This document shows, piece after piece, positions 7,946 through 17,135 of a stretch of 39,505 bases of DNA; the stretch's first letter is position 1; each line of letters opens with the position of its first letter. The notes under the pieces are model-generated. The model had not been told where the DNA came from. It worked only from the letters and a program-made list of their open reading frames with translations, and searched no databases. Position numbers and translations under genes: made by a program. The stretch spans positions 1 through 39,505 of the forward strand of contig JAAFJW010000011.1 in the NCBI GenBank assembly GCA_013298995.1. Direction: 5' to 3'. This DNA is from Sphingobacteriales bacterium (GTDB lineage: Bacteria > Bacteroidota > Bacteroidia > Sphingobacteriales > Sphingobacteriaceae).

Positions 7946-9411
7946 TTTAATTTTTCTAATTGTGCAACCAATAACTTATTGGCATTTTTGGGATCAATTT
8001 TACCGCCCGATATTTTCATCAACTCGCCCATAAATAAGCCCAAAACACCTTTTTTACCACTATTATATTCTTTTACCTTATCAGGAAATTTATTTAATGC
8101 GGCCATAATAAACCCATCTATGGTACTGGTATTGGTGTCAATCAAAACGTTTAATTGTTTTAAAATATCATCAAGGTTTTGGGTGGGATGATTTAACAGT
8201 GCTACAAAAACTTTTTCTTTGGCTTGGTTATTATTTAATTGGCCAGCTTCAACTTTGTTAATCAACTGGGCTATTTGCTGTGCCGAAATAGGAAATTTAT
8301 CAAAGCCTATATTTTTTTCGTTTAGGTACGAGCGTATTGTGCCCATTACCCAGTTAGAGGCTGCCTTGTAATTGCTTACCGATGCCGTGATGGCTAAAAA
8401 ATAATCGGCCATATCCTTATCCGAAGTTAATAAAAGCGCATCGTAATGAGGTAAATTAAATTCATTGATAAAACGGTTATACAAAGCTTCGGGTAGGGCG
8501 GGCATATCTTGCCTTATGGCTTCAATAAACTCGTCGGATAGTTGTAAAGGCAGCAAATCGGGCTCAGGAAAGTAGCGGTAATCATTAGCCATTTCTTTAC
8601 TGCGTAGTACAGATGTTATCCCCGTAAGGGCATCAAAATTTAGGGTATTTTGGTCAATATACACTCCCGCTTCGCTCAATTGTATTTGACGGCTAATTTC
8701 GTGTTCTATAGCCCGTTGTACATTTTTTATAGAGTTTAGGTTTTTTACCTCGCAGCGGTTACCCAAGGCGGTATCCCCTTTAAGGCGTATGCTTACATTG
8801 GCATCGCAACGCATGCTGCCTTCTTCCATATTGCCATCGCAAATATTTAGGTAACGCACCAGCTTGCGCAACTCGGCAAGGTAAGCGGCGGCTTCTTCGC
8901 CCGATGCTATCATGGGCTCGGTTACTACCTCAAGCAAGCTTACCCCTGCCCTATTCAAATCTATAAGCGAGTAGTTATCATCTACATCGTGTATGCTTTT
9001 GCCCGCATCTTCCTCTATATGTATGCGGTTTAAAACAATATTTTTTTGCTGGCCATTGGCAAGCCTTATTTTTACAGCTCCACCTTTGCATATAGGCTCA
9101 TTATCTTGCGTAATTTGGTATCCCTTGGGCAAATCGGCGTAGAAGTAATTTTTCCTATCAAAAAAATTGTATTGATTTATTGTAGAACCAATAGCCAACC
9201 CTAATTTAACGGCATATTTTACAATCTCTTGGTTAGCCCTTGGTAGTGCACCTGGCAAACCCAACGAAACTGGGCTAATATTATGGTTGGGCTTGCTGCC
9301 ATACTGTGCGCTATCGTAACAAAATGCTTTTGATTTTGTGGATAACTGCACATGTACTTCGAGCCCTATTACGGCTTCGTATTTATCTATTTGTTGTAAA
9401 CTATCTACCAT
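7942..9411 (-). CDS. gatB: Asp-tRNA(Asn)/Glu-tRNA(Gln) amidotransferase subunit B
   Basis: GatB binds misacylated Glu-tRNA(Gln) or Asp-tRNA(Asn) and activates the acyl group so that ammonia from GatA converts it to the amide. The 489-residue protein starts its catalytic domain with AVIGLEVHVQLSTKSK (residues 14-29) and contains the diagnostic LPGALPRANQEIVKYAVKLG block (about 53-72), the NRAGVSLLEVVTEP motif (about 152-165) and the DYRYFPEPDLLPL motif (about 287-299). The C-terminal helical YqeY-like tRNA-binding domain (about 330-489) is complete. gatA and gatC are not in the window, so the subunits are encoded at separate loci. Confidence 0.97.
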   Translation of the reverse strand: MVDSLQQIDKYEAVIGLEVHVQLSTKSKAFCYDSAQYGSKPNHNISPVSLGLPGALPRANQEIVKYAVKLGLAIGSTINQYNFFDRKNYFYADLPKGYQITQDNEPICKGGAVKIRLANGQQKNIVLNRIHIEEDAGKSIHDVDDNYSLIDLNRAGVSLLEVVTEPMIASGEEAAAYLAELRKLVRYLNICDGNMEEGSMRCDANVSIRLKGDTALGNRCEVKNLNSIKNVQRAIEHEISRQIQLSEAGVYIDQNTLNFDALTGITSVLRSKEMANDYRYFPEPDLLPLQLSDEFIEAIRQDMPALPEALYNRFINEFNLPHYDALLLTSDKDMADYFLAITASVSNYKAASNWVMGTIRSYLNEKNIGFDKFPISAQQIAQLINKVEAGQLNNNQAKEKVFVALLNHPTQNLDDILKQLNVLIDTNTSTIDGFIMAALNKFPDKVKEYNSGKKGVLGLFMGELMKISGGKIDPKNANKLLVAQLEKLK

Positions 9412-10005
9412 TATTTTTTAATGCGGTACAAATTTTAATGGGTAAATATAAATGAATTTTTGATTTTTGATGTAGGATTTATGATTTGGCATAGCATACT
9501 CATTTAGAATTAGGATTTTTGAGGTGTGATTATTGATTTGCCCTAACACCGTATTTGATTAATAACCAAAGTTTCGGAGCTAATAAATATTTTAAATAGG
9601 TTAACTGTTTTTTCATAATCAGCTATTTATAAAACTAATACAATTGCATAAATTTTATAAAAATATTTTGAAAAACCTAGGCTAGCATTTCATAACCAAG
9701 GCTAGCCCCGCCATCCGCTCACCCGCCTGCTGGCCGGCAGGTACGCCCGCAGGCCTTGGGCGCAAGGCCGGTATCCGCTGCTGTCGGGTTTAGGTACGCA
9801 GGGCTGTGCTTTTTAATGCAGGTTTACCTTGCAACGTGTTTGCACTTGTTTATACACCACAAATTCAATACATCCATTACTGCAATTTATGGCTTAATAA
9901 AAAATTAAAACAGAAATTACAACCCAACACTATTTTATACAATAAACTATTTATAAAACAAATACATACATATTTTACCTGTACACTTTTTTGCCTATAA
10001 AAAAA
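9412..10005. other. Non-coding gap between gatB and the efflux operon
   Basis: This stretch of about 600 bp has no credible gene; a 64-codon frame at 9806-10000 lacks any family pattern. It holds low-complexity ATTTTTGATTT-like sequence near 9455-9545, a direct repeat of AGGCTAGC near 9679 and 9701, and the GC-rich hairpin block at about 9709-9812 described separately. The terminator of the efflux operon lies at its right edge. Confidence 0.6.
9726..9769. repeat. Pair of GC-rich hairpins, REP-like
   Basis: Two adjacent palindromes stand out in AT-rich DNA: CCTGCTGGCCGGCAGG at 9726-9741, symmetrical apart from one G-T pair, and GGCCTTG-GGCG-CAAGGCC at 9752-9769, a perfect 7-bp stem. The flanks 9709-9812 are also GC-rich. 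Sequences of the CCTGC...GCAGG kind recur between genes in many Bacteroidota genomes, so this is probably a dispersed repeat, but only one copy is in this window. Confidence 0.55.
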
Positions 10006-10036
10006 TTAGGGATTAAAAGTAACCTTTAATCCCTAA
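9997..10036 (-). terminator. Rho-independent terminator of the RND efflux operon
   Basis: Read on the minus strand, an 11-bp perfect stem (10007-10017 with 10025-10035, core AGGGATTAAA) closes a 7-nt loop and is followed by a run of seven T. It lies 28 bp past the stop codon of the outer-membrane channel gene. Confidence 0.88.
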
Positions 10037-10063
10037 AAATATAAAAGATTTACAAAAAAAGGC

Positions 10064-11500
10064 TTATTGCCATCCTCCGCCCAAGTTTCGGTAAATACCC
10101 ACCGTTGCGTTAAGCAATTGTTTTTGGGTTTCTACCAATTCTAGTTTTGCTTCTAGGGCATCGCGTTGGGTCATTAATACTTCAAAATAATCAACCCTTG
10201 CCGATTTAAACAAATCATTTGATACTTCTATTGATTTTCGTAAGGCATCTACCTGTTGAGATTTTAAATTGTAGCTTTTTTCTAAATTATTAATGTTTGA
10301 AAGCTGGTTAGATACCTCAAAATAAGCGTTTAAAATAACTCGTTGATAGTTGTACATAGCCTGCAGCTGGCGTGAGTTGGCATTATAAAACTCGGCTTTT
10401 ATGGCGTTTCGGTTAATTAGTGGCCCAGCAATATCGCCTGCCAAAGAGTACAATACCGACTCTGGAAATTTAAAAAAATAAGCGGGTTTAAAAGCCTGCA
10501 AACCAATAGCTGCCGATATATTTAGCGATGGATAAAACTCGGCTTTGGCTACTTTTACATCTAGCTTTGATGCTGCCAATTCTAGCTCGGCTTGTTTAAT
10601 ATCGGGCCTGTTGGCCAATAATTGTGCAGGTAGGCCAGCGTTTACTTTGCTAAGTTGCAAGGTTAAAAAATCGGTTTTATCTCGTATAATTTCTTGCGGA
10701 TAACGGCCTAGTAAAAAGTTAATTCTGTTTTCGGTTTCTTTAATATTTTGCTTTATATCAAACTCTCTATTTTGCGATGAGAGTACTTCGGCCTTAAATT
10801 TTTGTACCGCTAATTCTGTAGCTCGGCTAGCTTCTTTCTGTATTTTTACTATTTCTAAGGCATTTTTTTGAATATCGATATTTTGATTTACAACCTGTAA
10901 TTGATAATCTAACGAAAGTAATTCGTAGTAAGAATTGGCTATTTCGGCAATAAGGTTGGTTACTACAAAATTTTTACCTTCAATGGTTGATAAATACCTG
11001 CTAATGGCTGCTTTTTTGGCATTGCGCAATTTTTTCCAAATATCTACTTCCCAATTGGCAAAGGCAGCAATTTTAAAATCGCCCAGTTCTTCGGGTACAA
11101 TATTACCCGGCGTAATTTCGGCCGATGCATCGCCGGCACCTTGGCTGGTATAACGACCTACTTTTTCTACCCCAGCACCTGCGCCCAAACCAATACTTGG
11201 CAATAACCTACCTTTTCGCATGCGAATATCGTTTTTGGCAATTTCTATTTCCTGCAAAGTTATTAGTAACTCTTGGTTATTTTTTAAGGCAGTATCTATT
11301 AAGGCTATCAGGTTGTTATCCTTAAAATAGGTTTTCCATACCATAGGTTTACTACTTGTGGTATCAGTATTATTTGAATATGATTTTGGTATTACCGAGT
11401 TGCTAGCCACTGGTGCAATTGCAGGCAGCTTACAGCCAATTACCGCCAAGCAAATACTTAGCGGCAATAAGAGTTTATATAATTTTAAATTAATTTTCAT
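10064..11500 (-). CDS. RND efflux outer-membrane channel lipoprotein (OprM/NodT family)
   Basis: This TolC-like protein forms the outer-membrane exit duct of the adjacent RND pump. The 478-residue protein begins with a lipoprotein signal (residues 1-23, lipobox AVIGC, Cys23) and contains two outer-membrane efflux protein repeats, about 65-255 and 275-470, each with long coiled-coil helices. The LLANRPDIKQAELELAASKLDVKVAKAEFYPSLNISA block (about 290-327) is the family hallmark. Its first 11 bp overlap the end of the pump gene, which implies translational coupling, and it is the last gene of the operon before the terminator at about 10006-10036. Confidence 0.93.
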   Translation of the reverse strand: MKINLKLYKLLLPLSICLAVIGCKLPAIAPVASNSVIPKSYSNNTDTTSSKPMVWKTYFKDNNLIALIDTALKNNQELLITLQEIEIAKNDIRMRKGRLLPSIGLGAGAGVEKVGRYTSQGAGDASAEITPGNIVPEELGDFKIAAFANWEVDIWKKLRNAKKAAISRYLSTIEGKNFVVTNLIAEIANSYYELLSLDYQLQVVNQNIDIQKNALEIVKIQKEASRATELAVQKFKAEVLSSQNREFDIKQNIKETENRINFLLGRYPQEIIRDKTDFLTLQLSKVNAGLPAQLLANRPDIKQAELELAASKLDVKVAKAEFYPSLNISAAIGLQAFKPAYFFKFPESVLYSLAGDIAGPLINRNAIKAEFYNANSRQLQAMYNYQRVILNAYFEVSNQLSNINNLEKSYNLKSQQVDALRKSIEVSNDLFKSARVDYFEVLMTQRDALEAKLELVETQKQLLNATVGIYRNLGGGWQ

Positions 11501-14500
11501 GAGTAATTTTGTCTGTTAAAGGGTTGTCTTCTTCTTTTTTTATAAACTTAAATTTTTCGGATATCTTACCAAAAATATAGTACAAGCCAGGTATAACCAA
11601 TACGCCACATAAAGTACCTATAAGCATACCGCCAGCTGCTGCGCTGCCAATGGTACGGTTACCAATTTTACCTGGTCCGGTTGCTATTGCCAACGGAATT
11701 AAACCTGCTATAAAGGCAAATGAGGTCATTAAAATAGGTCTAAACCTTACAGTTGCGCCTTCCATTGCGGCTTGTAAAACGCTTGCGCCTTGGCTATGTT
11801 TTTGTACTGCAAACTCTACAATTAATACTGCATTTTTACCCAGTAAGCCAATAAGCATTACAAAAGCCACTTGTGCGTATATATTGTTTTCGAGGCCTAG
11901 TAATTTTAGCAATAAAAATGCGCCAAAAATACCCGCTGGTAATGATAATATAACGGTTAATGGTAAAATGAAACTTTCGTATTGGGCAGCTAAAATTAAA
12001 TACACAAAGCCTAAGCATATCAAAAAAATGTAAATGGCTTCGTTTCCTCTAGCTACTTCATCGGCCGATATACCAGCCCAATCAATACCAAAACCTCGAG
12101 GTAAAGTTTTTTCGGCTACTTCTTTAACTACATCAATAGCGGCACCACTACTGTAACCATTAGCTGCCGAACCGCTTATTTCGGCTGCGTTGTACATATT
12201 ATGGCGTGTAATTTCTGATAAGCCATATACTTTTTCCATTTTCATAAAAGCCGAAAATGGCACCATTTCATCACGGTTATTTTTTACATAAAGCTTTAGT
12301 ATATCTTCTGGCAAAGCCCTATACTCGGGCGATGCTTGTACAATTATTTTATATTGCCTATCGTATTTAATAAAATTGGTTTCGTAATTACTTCCTATTA
12401 AGGTAGATAGCGTGTTCATCGCATTTTCTATCGTTACACCTTTTTGCTGGGCAATATCATTATCAAGCTTTAACATATATTGCGGAAAACTTGCACTGTA
12501 AAAAGTAAATACCGAGGTAAGTTCTGGCCGTTTACTTAGCTCTCTTACAAAATCTTTACTTACGGTTTCCATTTTTTTATAATCGCCACTGCCTGCTTTA
12601 TCTAGCAAACGTAACTCAAAGCCGCCAGCAGCGCCATAACCTGGTACTGCTGGGGGTTGAAAAAACTCTATACTTGCCCCAGTAATGTCTTTAGATTTTT
12701 CTTCTAACTCTTTCATTATTTCTATGGCCGAGTGTTTACGGTCTTCCCACGATTTTAAATTTATTAAACAAGTACCTGCATTTGCACCTGTACCTTCGCT
12801 TAAAAGTTCGTATCCTGCCAAAGACGAAACCGATTTTACACCTTCAATATCTTCGGCTAATTTTTGTAAACGTTCGGCTATTTGATTGGTTCGTTCTAAT
12901 GATGAGCCTGGCGGAGTTTGTATAATGGCGTAAAACATACCTTGGTCTTCGTTGGGTATAAAGCCCGATGGTAAACTGTTATTTAAGAAAAATATACCTG
13001 CGCAAAAAACTACTAAAAACCCTAATGTAACGGTTCTACGTGTAATAATAGCGGCTAGTATTTTTTGATAGCGGCCTGTAAGTTTGTTAAAACGGTTATT
13101 AAAACCATCTAAAAATTTATCTAAAATATTTTTCTTTTTAGGTTTACCGTGGTTGTTTTTTAACATAATTGCGCAAAGGGCTGGCGTAAGTGTTAAAGCC
13201 ACAATACCCGATAGTATAATTGCCGTAGCCATGGTTATAGAAAACTGGCGGTAAAAAATACCTACTGGCCCACTCATAAATGCTACTGGTATAAACACCG
13301 CCGCCATTAAAAAGGTAATGGCTATAATGGCTCCACCAATTTCGGTCATGGCTTTTTTGGTTGCCTTACGGGCCGATAAATGTTCGGTTTCCATTTTAGC
13401 ATGTACGGCTTCTATTACCACAATGGCATCATCAACCACTACACCAATGGCTAAAACCAATGCAAATAAGGTAATTAGGTTTATAGTAATGCCAAACATT
13501 TGCATAAAAGCAAAAGTACCAATTAGCGATACGGGTACTGCAATAGCTGGTATTAAAGTAGAGCGCCAATCGCCAAGGAAAAGAAAAACCACCAATCCCA
13601 CCAAAATAAATGCCTCAAAAAGGGTGTGTATTACTTTTTCTATCGATGCATCTAAAAACTTTGAAGCATCGTAACTTATCTCATACTCCATTCCTTTGGG
13701 GAATGAAGTTTTTTTAATTTCTTCTAATTTTGCTTTAACATCTTTAATAACTTGGCTTGCATTACTTCCATACGATTGTTTGATGGTTATAGCTGCCGAA
13801 GACTTTCCGTTTAAGGTTGAATAAATATCGTACATAGAGCTGCCAAACTCTACATTAGCTACATCTTTTAAACGTAAAATCTCGCCATTTTGATTAGCCC
13901 TTACCACAATTTTTTCGTAATCGGCTTTTTTTGTATAACGGCCCGAGTATTTTAGCACATACTCAAAAGCTTGCGAACGTTTGCCCGAACTTTCGCCTGT
14001 TTTACCTGGCGAAGCTTCTAAACTTTGTTCGCTTAAGGCATCCATTATTTCATCGGTAGATATTTTGTAGGCCAACATTCTATCGGGTTTTAACCAAATA
14101 CGCATGGCATACTCTCGGTTACCCAAAATATCGGCAAAGCCCACTCCGTTAACTCGTTTTAAATCAGATAATAAGTTGATGTCGGCATAGTTAAATAAGA
14201 ATTTTTGATCCATTTTAGGGTCGTTGCTATACAAATTAATGTATAACAACATATTTTTTTCTTCACGCGAAATTTTTACCCCTTCGCGTACTACTAATGG
14301 AGGTAGCTTGTTTACCACCGAAGCCACCCTGTTTTGTATATTTACAGCGGCTTGGTTGGGGTCGGTTCCTAAATTAAAAATTACTTGTACCGTTGCCTCA
14401 CCATCGTTACCAGCACTAGAGGTCATGTATTTTATACCAGGGGTACCGTTAATGGCTCTCTCTAAGGGTATAATTACCGATTTTATCATTAACTCGCCAT

Positions 14501-14657
14501 TGGCACCAGGGTATGATGCTGTAATATTTACTTTAGGTGGCGATATAGATGGGAATTGGGTAACAGGCAAACTTGTTACCGCCAAAAAGCCTAAAAAAAC
14601 AATTATTAACGATATAACTATCGATAATACTGGCCGTTGTATAAATTTATTAAACAT
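11490..14657 (-). CDS. RND multidrug efflux pump, HAE1 family (AcrB-like)
   Basis: This inner-membrane proton/drug antiporter works as a trimer. The 1055-residue length and two repeated halves match HAE1 pumps: N-terminal FIQRPVLSIVISLIIVFLG, periplasmic loops with the PGANGELMIKSVIIPLERAINGTPG region, and the second FIPNEDQG motif near 566-573. The proton-relay aspartates of the fourth membrane helix are present as Asp409-Asp410 (GVVVDDAIVVIE), which separates it from a degenerate pump and fits HAE1 rather than heavy-metal (CzcA/CusA) pumps, whose signature differs. It lies between its adaptor (24 bp upstream) and its outer-membrane channel (11-bp overlap), so the operon encodes a complete tripartite pump. 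Substrates cannot be inferred. Confidence 0.95.
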   Translation of the reverse strand: MFNKFIQRPVLSIVISLIIVFLGFLAVTSLPVTQFPSISPPKVNITASYPGANGELMIKSVIIPLERAINGTPGIKYMTSSAGNDGEATVQVIFNLGTDPNQAAVNIQNRVASVVNKLPPLVVREGVKISREEKNMLLYINLYSNDPKMDQKFLFNYADINLLSDLKRVNGVGFADILGNREYAMRIWLKPDRMLAYKISTDEIMDALSEQSLEASPGKTGESSGKRSQAFEYVLKYSGRYTKKADYEKIVVRANQNGEILRLKDVANVEFGSSMYDIYSTLNGKSSAAITIKQSYGSNASQVIKDVKAKLEEIKKTSFPKGMEYEISYDASKFLDASIEKVIHTLFEAFILVGLVVFLFLGDWRSTLIPAIAVPVSLIGTFAFMQMFGITINLITLFALVLAIGVVVDDAIVVIEAVHAKMETEHLSARKATKKAMTEIGGAIIAITFLMAAVFIPVAFMSGPVGIFYRQFSITMATAIILSGIVALTLTPALCAIMLKNNHGKPKKKNILDKFLDGFNNRFNKLTGRYQKILAAIITRRTVTLGFLVVFCAGIFFLNNSLPSGFIPNEDQGMFYAIIQTPPGSSLERTNQIAERLQKLAEDIEGVKSVSSLAGYELLSEGTGANAGTCLINLKSWEDRKHSAIEIMKELEEKSKDITGASIEFFQPPAVPGYGAAGGFELRLLDKAGSGDYKKMETVSKDFVRELSKRPELTSVFTFYSASFPQYMLKLDNDIAQQKGVTIENAMNTLSTLIGSNYETNFIKYDRQYKIIVQASPEYRALPEDILKLYVKNNRDEMVPFSAFMKMEKVYGLSEITRHNMYNAAEISGSAANGYSSGAAIDVVKEVAEKTLPRGFGIDWAGISADEVARGNEAIYIFLICLGFVYLILAAQYESFILPLTVILSLPAGIFGAFLLLKLLGLENNIYAQVAFVMLIGLLGKNAVLIVEFAVQKHSQGASVLQAAMEGATVRFRPILMTSFAFIAGLIPLAIATGPGKIGNRTIGSAAAGGMLIGTLCGVLVIPGLYYIFGKISEKFKFIKKEEDNPLTDKITHEN

Positions 14658-14681
14658 GGTTTTAAATTTTAGGATGTATAA

Positions 14682-15764
14682 TTATTCGGCTTTTAATCTA
14701 AGATTAGAAATTACTTGTTTGGGGTTCAAGTATTCGTATTTTATTTTATCGCCATCTTTGGCTTTTTGTATTCCTTCAAGCACTATTTTATCGTTATGGG
14801 TAATGCCATCTTTAATTACATACAAATCGGGAAGTTCGCCTGTAATGGTAATTTCTTTGGATACTAAGGTGTTACTTTTATCAACCACAAAAACATATTT
14901 TTTGTCTTGTATTTCGTAGGTAGCTTTTTGGGGAATAATTAAGGCATTTTTAACGGGTACCGTCATAAGCACTTTGCCCGTTTCGCCATTTTTTAATAAC
15001 TTATCAGGATTTGGAAAAATAGCCCTAAAAGCAATATTGCCCGTTTCGTTATCAAACTCGCTTTCTATTACTTCTATTTTACCTTTGTACTTTAAAGGTT
15101 GGTTGTTTGCCAAAAGTAAACTTACATGATTATCTCCACGACCTTTAATATTTGTTTGATAATCGATATATTCTGGCTCCGAAACATTAAAATAAGCAAA
15201 CATATTTGTATTGTCAGACAGGCTGGTTAGCAACTCTCCTTCATCAATTAAGCTACCAAGTTTTTTTGGAATTCTATCAATAGTACCTGCAAATGGGGCT
15301 TTAATTTCGGTAAAAGATAAATGTATTTTGGCCAATGCTACTTCGGCTTTTGCTTTATCAAGTTTGGCTTGCGCCATAGCCTGTTCATTTTTTGATACCA
15401 CATTTTTATCGGCCAAAGTTTTGGCATTTAATAATTCTATTTCGGCTGCCTTGGCTTCGGCCTGTGCTTCTAGCAATTCGGCTTCGTAAATTTTAGGCAT
15501 TATCCTAAACAATAATTGCCCTGCTTGTACAAACTGGCCTTCATCAACATAAATATTTTGTAGAAAACCTTTTTCTTGTGCTCTAATCTCTATGTTTCGG
15601 ATAGATTTAATTTGCGAAACATATTGTTTGGTAAACGAAGTATCCATTTTTATGGCACTGGTAACGGTAAATTTACCCGCCTCTTCTTGTTCTTTTTCTT
15701 TAGTGGCACAGCTTGTTAAGCATAATAAGGCAATTAAGCCCGTAAATAAAGTGTCTTTTTTCAT
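14682..15764 (-). CDS. RND efflux periplasmic adaptor lipoprotein (AcrA/MFP family)
   Basis: This membrane fusion protein links the inner-membrane pump to the outer-membrane channel. The 360-residue protein has a lipoprotein signal (lipobox LTSC, Cys19). It then follows the usual order: a lipoyl half (IEIRAQEKGFLQNIYVDEGQFVQAGQLLF, about 60-88), a helical hairpin (about 93-145, rich in Ala, Glu and Lys), the returning lipoyl half (IKAPFAGTIDRIPKKLGSLIDEGELL, about 151-176), a beta-barrel and a membrane-proximal domain. It is the first gene of the pump operon. Upstream lie a 14-bp dyad (15782-15795) that may be an operator and a small secreted protein gene on the same strand. Confidence 0.94.
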   Translation of the reverse strand: MKKDTLFTGLIALLCLTSCATKEKEQEEAGKFTVTSAIKMDTSFTKQYVSQIKSIRNIEIRAQEKGFLQNIYVDEGQFVQAGQLLFRIMPKIYEAELLEAQAEAKAAEIELLNAKTLADKNVVSKNEQAMAQAKLDKAKAEVALAKIHLSFTEIKAPFAGTIDRIPKKLGSLIDEGELLTSLSDNTNMFAYFNVSEPEYIDYQTNIKGRGDNHVSLLLANNQPLKYKGKIEVIESEFDNETGNIAFRAIFPNPDKLLKNGETGKVLMTVPVKNALIIPQKATYEIQDKKYVFVVDKSNTLVSKEITITGELPDLYVIKDGITHNDKIVLEGIQKAKDGDKIKYEYLNPKQVISNLRLKAE

Positions 15765-15781
15765 TGTGTAAATTAAATTTT

Positions 15782-15795
15782 TGCGATTTATCGCA
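15782..15795. promoter_or_regulatory. Perfect dyad TGCGAT-TT-ATCGCA before the adaptor gene
   Basis: A 6-bp perfect inverted repeat with a 2-bp spacer lies 17 bp upstream of the adaptor start codon. The size and position would suit a repressor site or a small hairpin that masks the ribosome-binding region. No regulator gene is adjacent, so the ligand is unknown. Confidence 0.4.
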
Positions 15796-15865
15796 TTTGG
15801 GGGTTAAAAAAATGGCGATTAATATGTTTTAAAAACTACCTCTAAAAAAGGTTAGCAAACACACA

Positions 15866-15907
15866 CTAAGTTTAAATAGCAAAGTGCTCGCTATAAATAA
15901 AACTTAG
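15866..15907. other. Nested stem-loop between the small secreted protein gene and the adaptor gene
   Basis: An outer stem CTAAGTTT/AAACTTAG (15866-15873, 15900-15907) encloses an inner stem ATAGC/GCTAT (15876-15880, 15890-15894). No T run follows on the minus strand, so it does not look like an intrinsic terminator; it could be an mRNA processing or stability element between the two genes. Confidence 0.4.
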
Positions 15908-15930
15908 AGTAAAGCGTTGTATAATAGAAA

Positions 15931-16320
15931 TTAGATTCTAAAAACGCTTATTATAATGTAAATAGAAGTTGAGTTAGCACAAAAAGTAGGTAGCGAGGGT
16001 AAATTATTGTAATAATAATTTAAAATGCAGTATTGATGTTTTTTTGAAAATCCTTTATTTAAGTAAAAATTATTTTCGGAAGAATGTTTGTTTTGATTTC
16101 CGTTTTTAAATTCATCACAGCCAGTTGTTTCCTCCTCTACATCTGTTTCTTCAATGATAACGATAGAATTATCGGTTAAGGGTATTTTTTGTTGTAGCTT
16201 TTGTTGATTGTTTTTAACCAAAACGCAACAGGTACGATTATAATGCGTACTTGCAAAAGTATGGTTTTGCCTGCCAAACAAAAGAAAAAATAAGAATGCT
16301 ATGAATAAAAAACTTTTCAC
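15931..16320 (-). CDS. Small secreted or lipid-free exported protein, unknown function
   Basis: I do not recognise a family with certainty. The 129-residue product starts with a hydrophobic signal-like segment (MKSFLFIAFLFFLLFG, cleavage plausible after FAS at about residues 23-25). It then has a TCCVLVKNNQQKLQQ stretch, an acidic cluster IIEETDVEEETTGCDEF (about 54-70), and a tyrosine- and asparagine-rich tail. Four or five cysteines are present. It lies upstream of the efflux operon on the same strand with a 166-bp gap holding a stem-loop, and downstream of the rplQ terminator. A TAAATTTG box at 16326-16333 (minus strand) is only 5 bp from the start codon. Similar small proteins ahead of efflux genes would suggest an envelope role, but this is conjecture. 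Confidence 0.55.
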   Translation of the reverse strand: MKSFLFIAFLFFLLFGRQNHTFASTHYNRTCCVLVKNNQQKLQQKIPLTDNSIVIIEETDVEEETTGCDEFKNGNQNKHSSENNFYLNKGFSKKHQYCILNYYYNNLPSLPTFCANSTSIYIIISVFRI

Positions 16321-16390
16321 TTGTGCAAATTTAACAAAAAAGCTGGCATTGAAAAAAAATGGTTTCAGTTTAACAATATTTCACATACGC

Positions 16391-16421
16391 ATAAAAAAAG
16401 CCCCAAATTTTTGGGGCTTTT
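16391..16421 (-). terminator. Rho-independent terminator of the ribosomal protein operon
   Basis: The stem AAAAGCCCC/GGGGCTTTT with a short A/T loop (16397-16421) is followed on the minus strand by a run of T. It lies about 25 bp past the rplQ stop codon and ends the long rplC-rplQ transcript. Confidence 0.88.
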
Positions 16422-16443
16422 AAATAATGTATTTATAAAAATA

Positions 16444-17031
16444 TTATGCTTCTTTATCATCCTCAGATGAAGTTTCGCTATTGGTTGGTGCGTCATCGGC
16501 TGGTGTTACTTTGTCAGTATCTAATTCCATTCCTTCAAATTCATCAACAATTACAGGTGCAGGTGTTGTAGCTTCTACAGCTGGGGTTGCTGTTTTGGCG
16601 GCTTTACTTGCGCTACCACTTCCTCTACGGCGTGTAGCTTTTTTCTCAACTTTTACGTCTTTGGTGTAAACATCGTTAAAATCAACTAGTTCGATAATTG
16701 CCATCGAAGCATTATCACCCAAACGGTTACCTAATTTAATAATGCGGGTATAACCTCCAGGGCGAGTGGCAATTTTTTCGGCAACTTCTCTAAACAAAAT
16801 GGTTAATACTTCTTTGTTTTGTAATAATTTAAAAACCGTACGACGCGAATGCGTAGTATCGTTTTTAGATTTAGTTAAAATAGGCTCGGCGTAAGTGCGT
16901 AACGCTTTTGCTTTTGCTACCGTGGTGGTAATGCGCTTGTGTAAAATAAGCGACGATGCCATGTTAGCAAGCATAGCTTTACGGTGGCTATCGGTACGTC
17001 CTAAATGGTTAATTTTTTTTCCGTGTCTCAT
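16444..17031 (-). CDS. rplQ: 50S ribosomal protein L17 (bL17)
   Basis: L17 binds 23S rRNA near the polypeptide exit region. The conserved core (residues 1 to about 117) begins [24 protein letters not shown], the universal signature, and contains [22 protein letters not shown]. The protein is 195 residues long because of a low-complexity tail (about 125-195) rich in Ala, Thr, Pro and acidic residues, ending [10 protein letters not shown]. Bacterial L17 is typically near 120-130 residues; tails like this are common in Bacteroidota. It is the last gene of the operon, just downstream of rpoA. Confidence 0.97.
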   Translation of the reverse strand: MRHGKKINHLGRTDSHRKAMLANMASSLILHKRITTTVAKAKALRTYAEPILTKSKNDTTHSRRTVFKLLQNKEVLTILFREVAEKIATRPGGYTRIIKLGNRLGDNASMAIIELVDFNDVYTKDVKVEKKATRRRGSGSASKAAKTATPAVEATTPAPVIVDEFEGMELDTDKVTPADDAPTNSETSSEDDKEA

Positions 17032-17135
17032 TGTTTTGTTGTTTCCGCATACCGTCGATTCTAAGCTATTAAAGCAAATCGGGAATTATGCGAGATGTAT
17101 AATTATTTTGTTATTGCGCTTAAAATAGCAAAAAC

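Noticed and set aside
9806-10000. Plus-strand frame of 64 codons in the gap before the efflux operon
   Set aside because: It starts in the GC-rich repeat, has no family pattern, and its composition follows the AT-rich non-coding background.
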